Positions 42,091-42,155 of a DNA stretch of 42,155 nt are shown here, piece after piece; positions within the stretch are counted from its first letter, which is position 1; each line of letters starts with the position of its first letter. The stretch spans positions 1 through 42,155 of the forward strand of contig JAISZB010000025.1 in the NCBI GenBank assembly GCA_031269465.1. Reading direction: 5' to 3'. Source of the DNA: Clostridiales bacterium (GTDB lineage: Bacteria > Bacillota > Clostridia > Lachnospirales > WQUN01). A model generated the notes under the pieces. It made no database searches, was not told where the DNA came from, and was given only the letters and a program-made list of their open reading frames with translations. The position numbers and the translations under genes are program-made.

Positions 42091-42155
42091 CTATTTCCTG
42101 TTCTTGCCGTCGTTCTCCTGATTCTTGATGCATTTCCTGATCTTAAGCCTCGTCC
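42091..42155 (-). CDS. C-terminal tail of an unidentified basic protein (partial)
   Basis: The last 20 residues read TRLKIRKCIKNQENDGKNRK and end in TAG at 42091-42093. The rest lies outside the window. A basic tail with hairpins behind it would fit TnpB, but the fragment is too short to identify. Confidence 0.3.
   Translation of the reverse strand, partial: TRLKIRKCIKNQENDGKNRK

Overview
The window most resembles a chromosomal piece of a member of the Bacillota, probably class Clostridia. This rests on gene content: a single-chain DAHP synthase of the AroF/AroH type, an aroF-tyrA-aroA run preceded by a hisC-like aminotransferase, rnhB followed by a FlhB-tail (YlqH-like) gene, pgeF, a PDZ/radical SAM/DUF512 protein, the short form of ProS, a Gram-positive-type LexA box, and strong Shine-Dalgarno sites. 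TTG starts are frequent. No rRNA or tRNA gene and no CRISPR array was recognised. The species cannot be named from the sequence alone.

Layout. 1-4.7 kb: an accessory block on the plus strand (VOC-nitroreductase fusion, a potassium-channel fragment, an SDR gene broken by one amber codon, sfsA, DUF3465, DUF1653, a possible DUF1877 relative). 4.8-10.7 kb: mostly decayed DNA around one intact AAA-ATPase/DUF1703 gene, with remnants of a DDE transposase, a P-loop protein, a small membrane protein and the N-terminal part of an IS110 transposase with its leader. 10.8-12.3 kb: a TetR regulator and an alpha/beta hydrolase in one operon with a clear promoter and operator. 13.8-16.2 kb: lexA with its SOS box and an orphan sensor kinase. 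17-20.6 kb: a metal-handling pair (CopZ-like protein and an HMA-transporter-cupredoxin fusion) split by a broken IscB element. 21.5-26.5 kb: the aromatic amino acid genes. 26.7-37.2 kb: housekeeping genes (YvlD-like protein, rnhB, ylqH-like, pgeF, DUF512, proS, a YgjP-like protein, a 2H phosphoesterase, a UMF1-type transporter, dinB). 37.6-42.1 kb: an XRE regulator, a second IscB remnant, a nitroreductase, a GNAT enzyme and the tail of an unidentified gene.

Two things tie the window together. First, nearly every intergenic gap carries a copy of one palindromic repeat of about 40-190 bp, with ends close to TATACTGATTTGCA and TGCAAATCAGTATA; I count about twenty full or partial copies. Short copies hold a sigma-70-like promoter (TTGACT or TTGATT, 16 bp, TATAAT) in their centre. 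Long copies have an extra hairpin inserted between the -35 and -10 boxes. One short copy sits where it would drive the XRE gene. Second, the window holds relics of at least two RNA-guided mobile systems: three omega-RNA (HEARO) loci, two of them with broken iscB genes, and an IS110 remnant whose leader could be a bridge RNA. The many broken genes and spacious intergenic DNA suggest a genome under relaxed selection.
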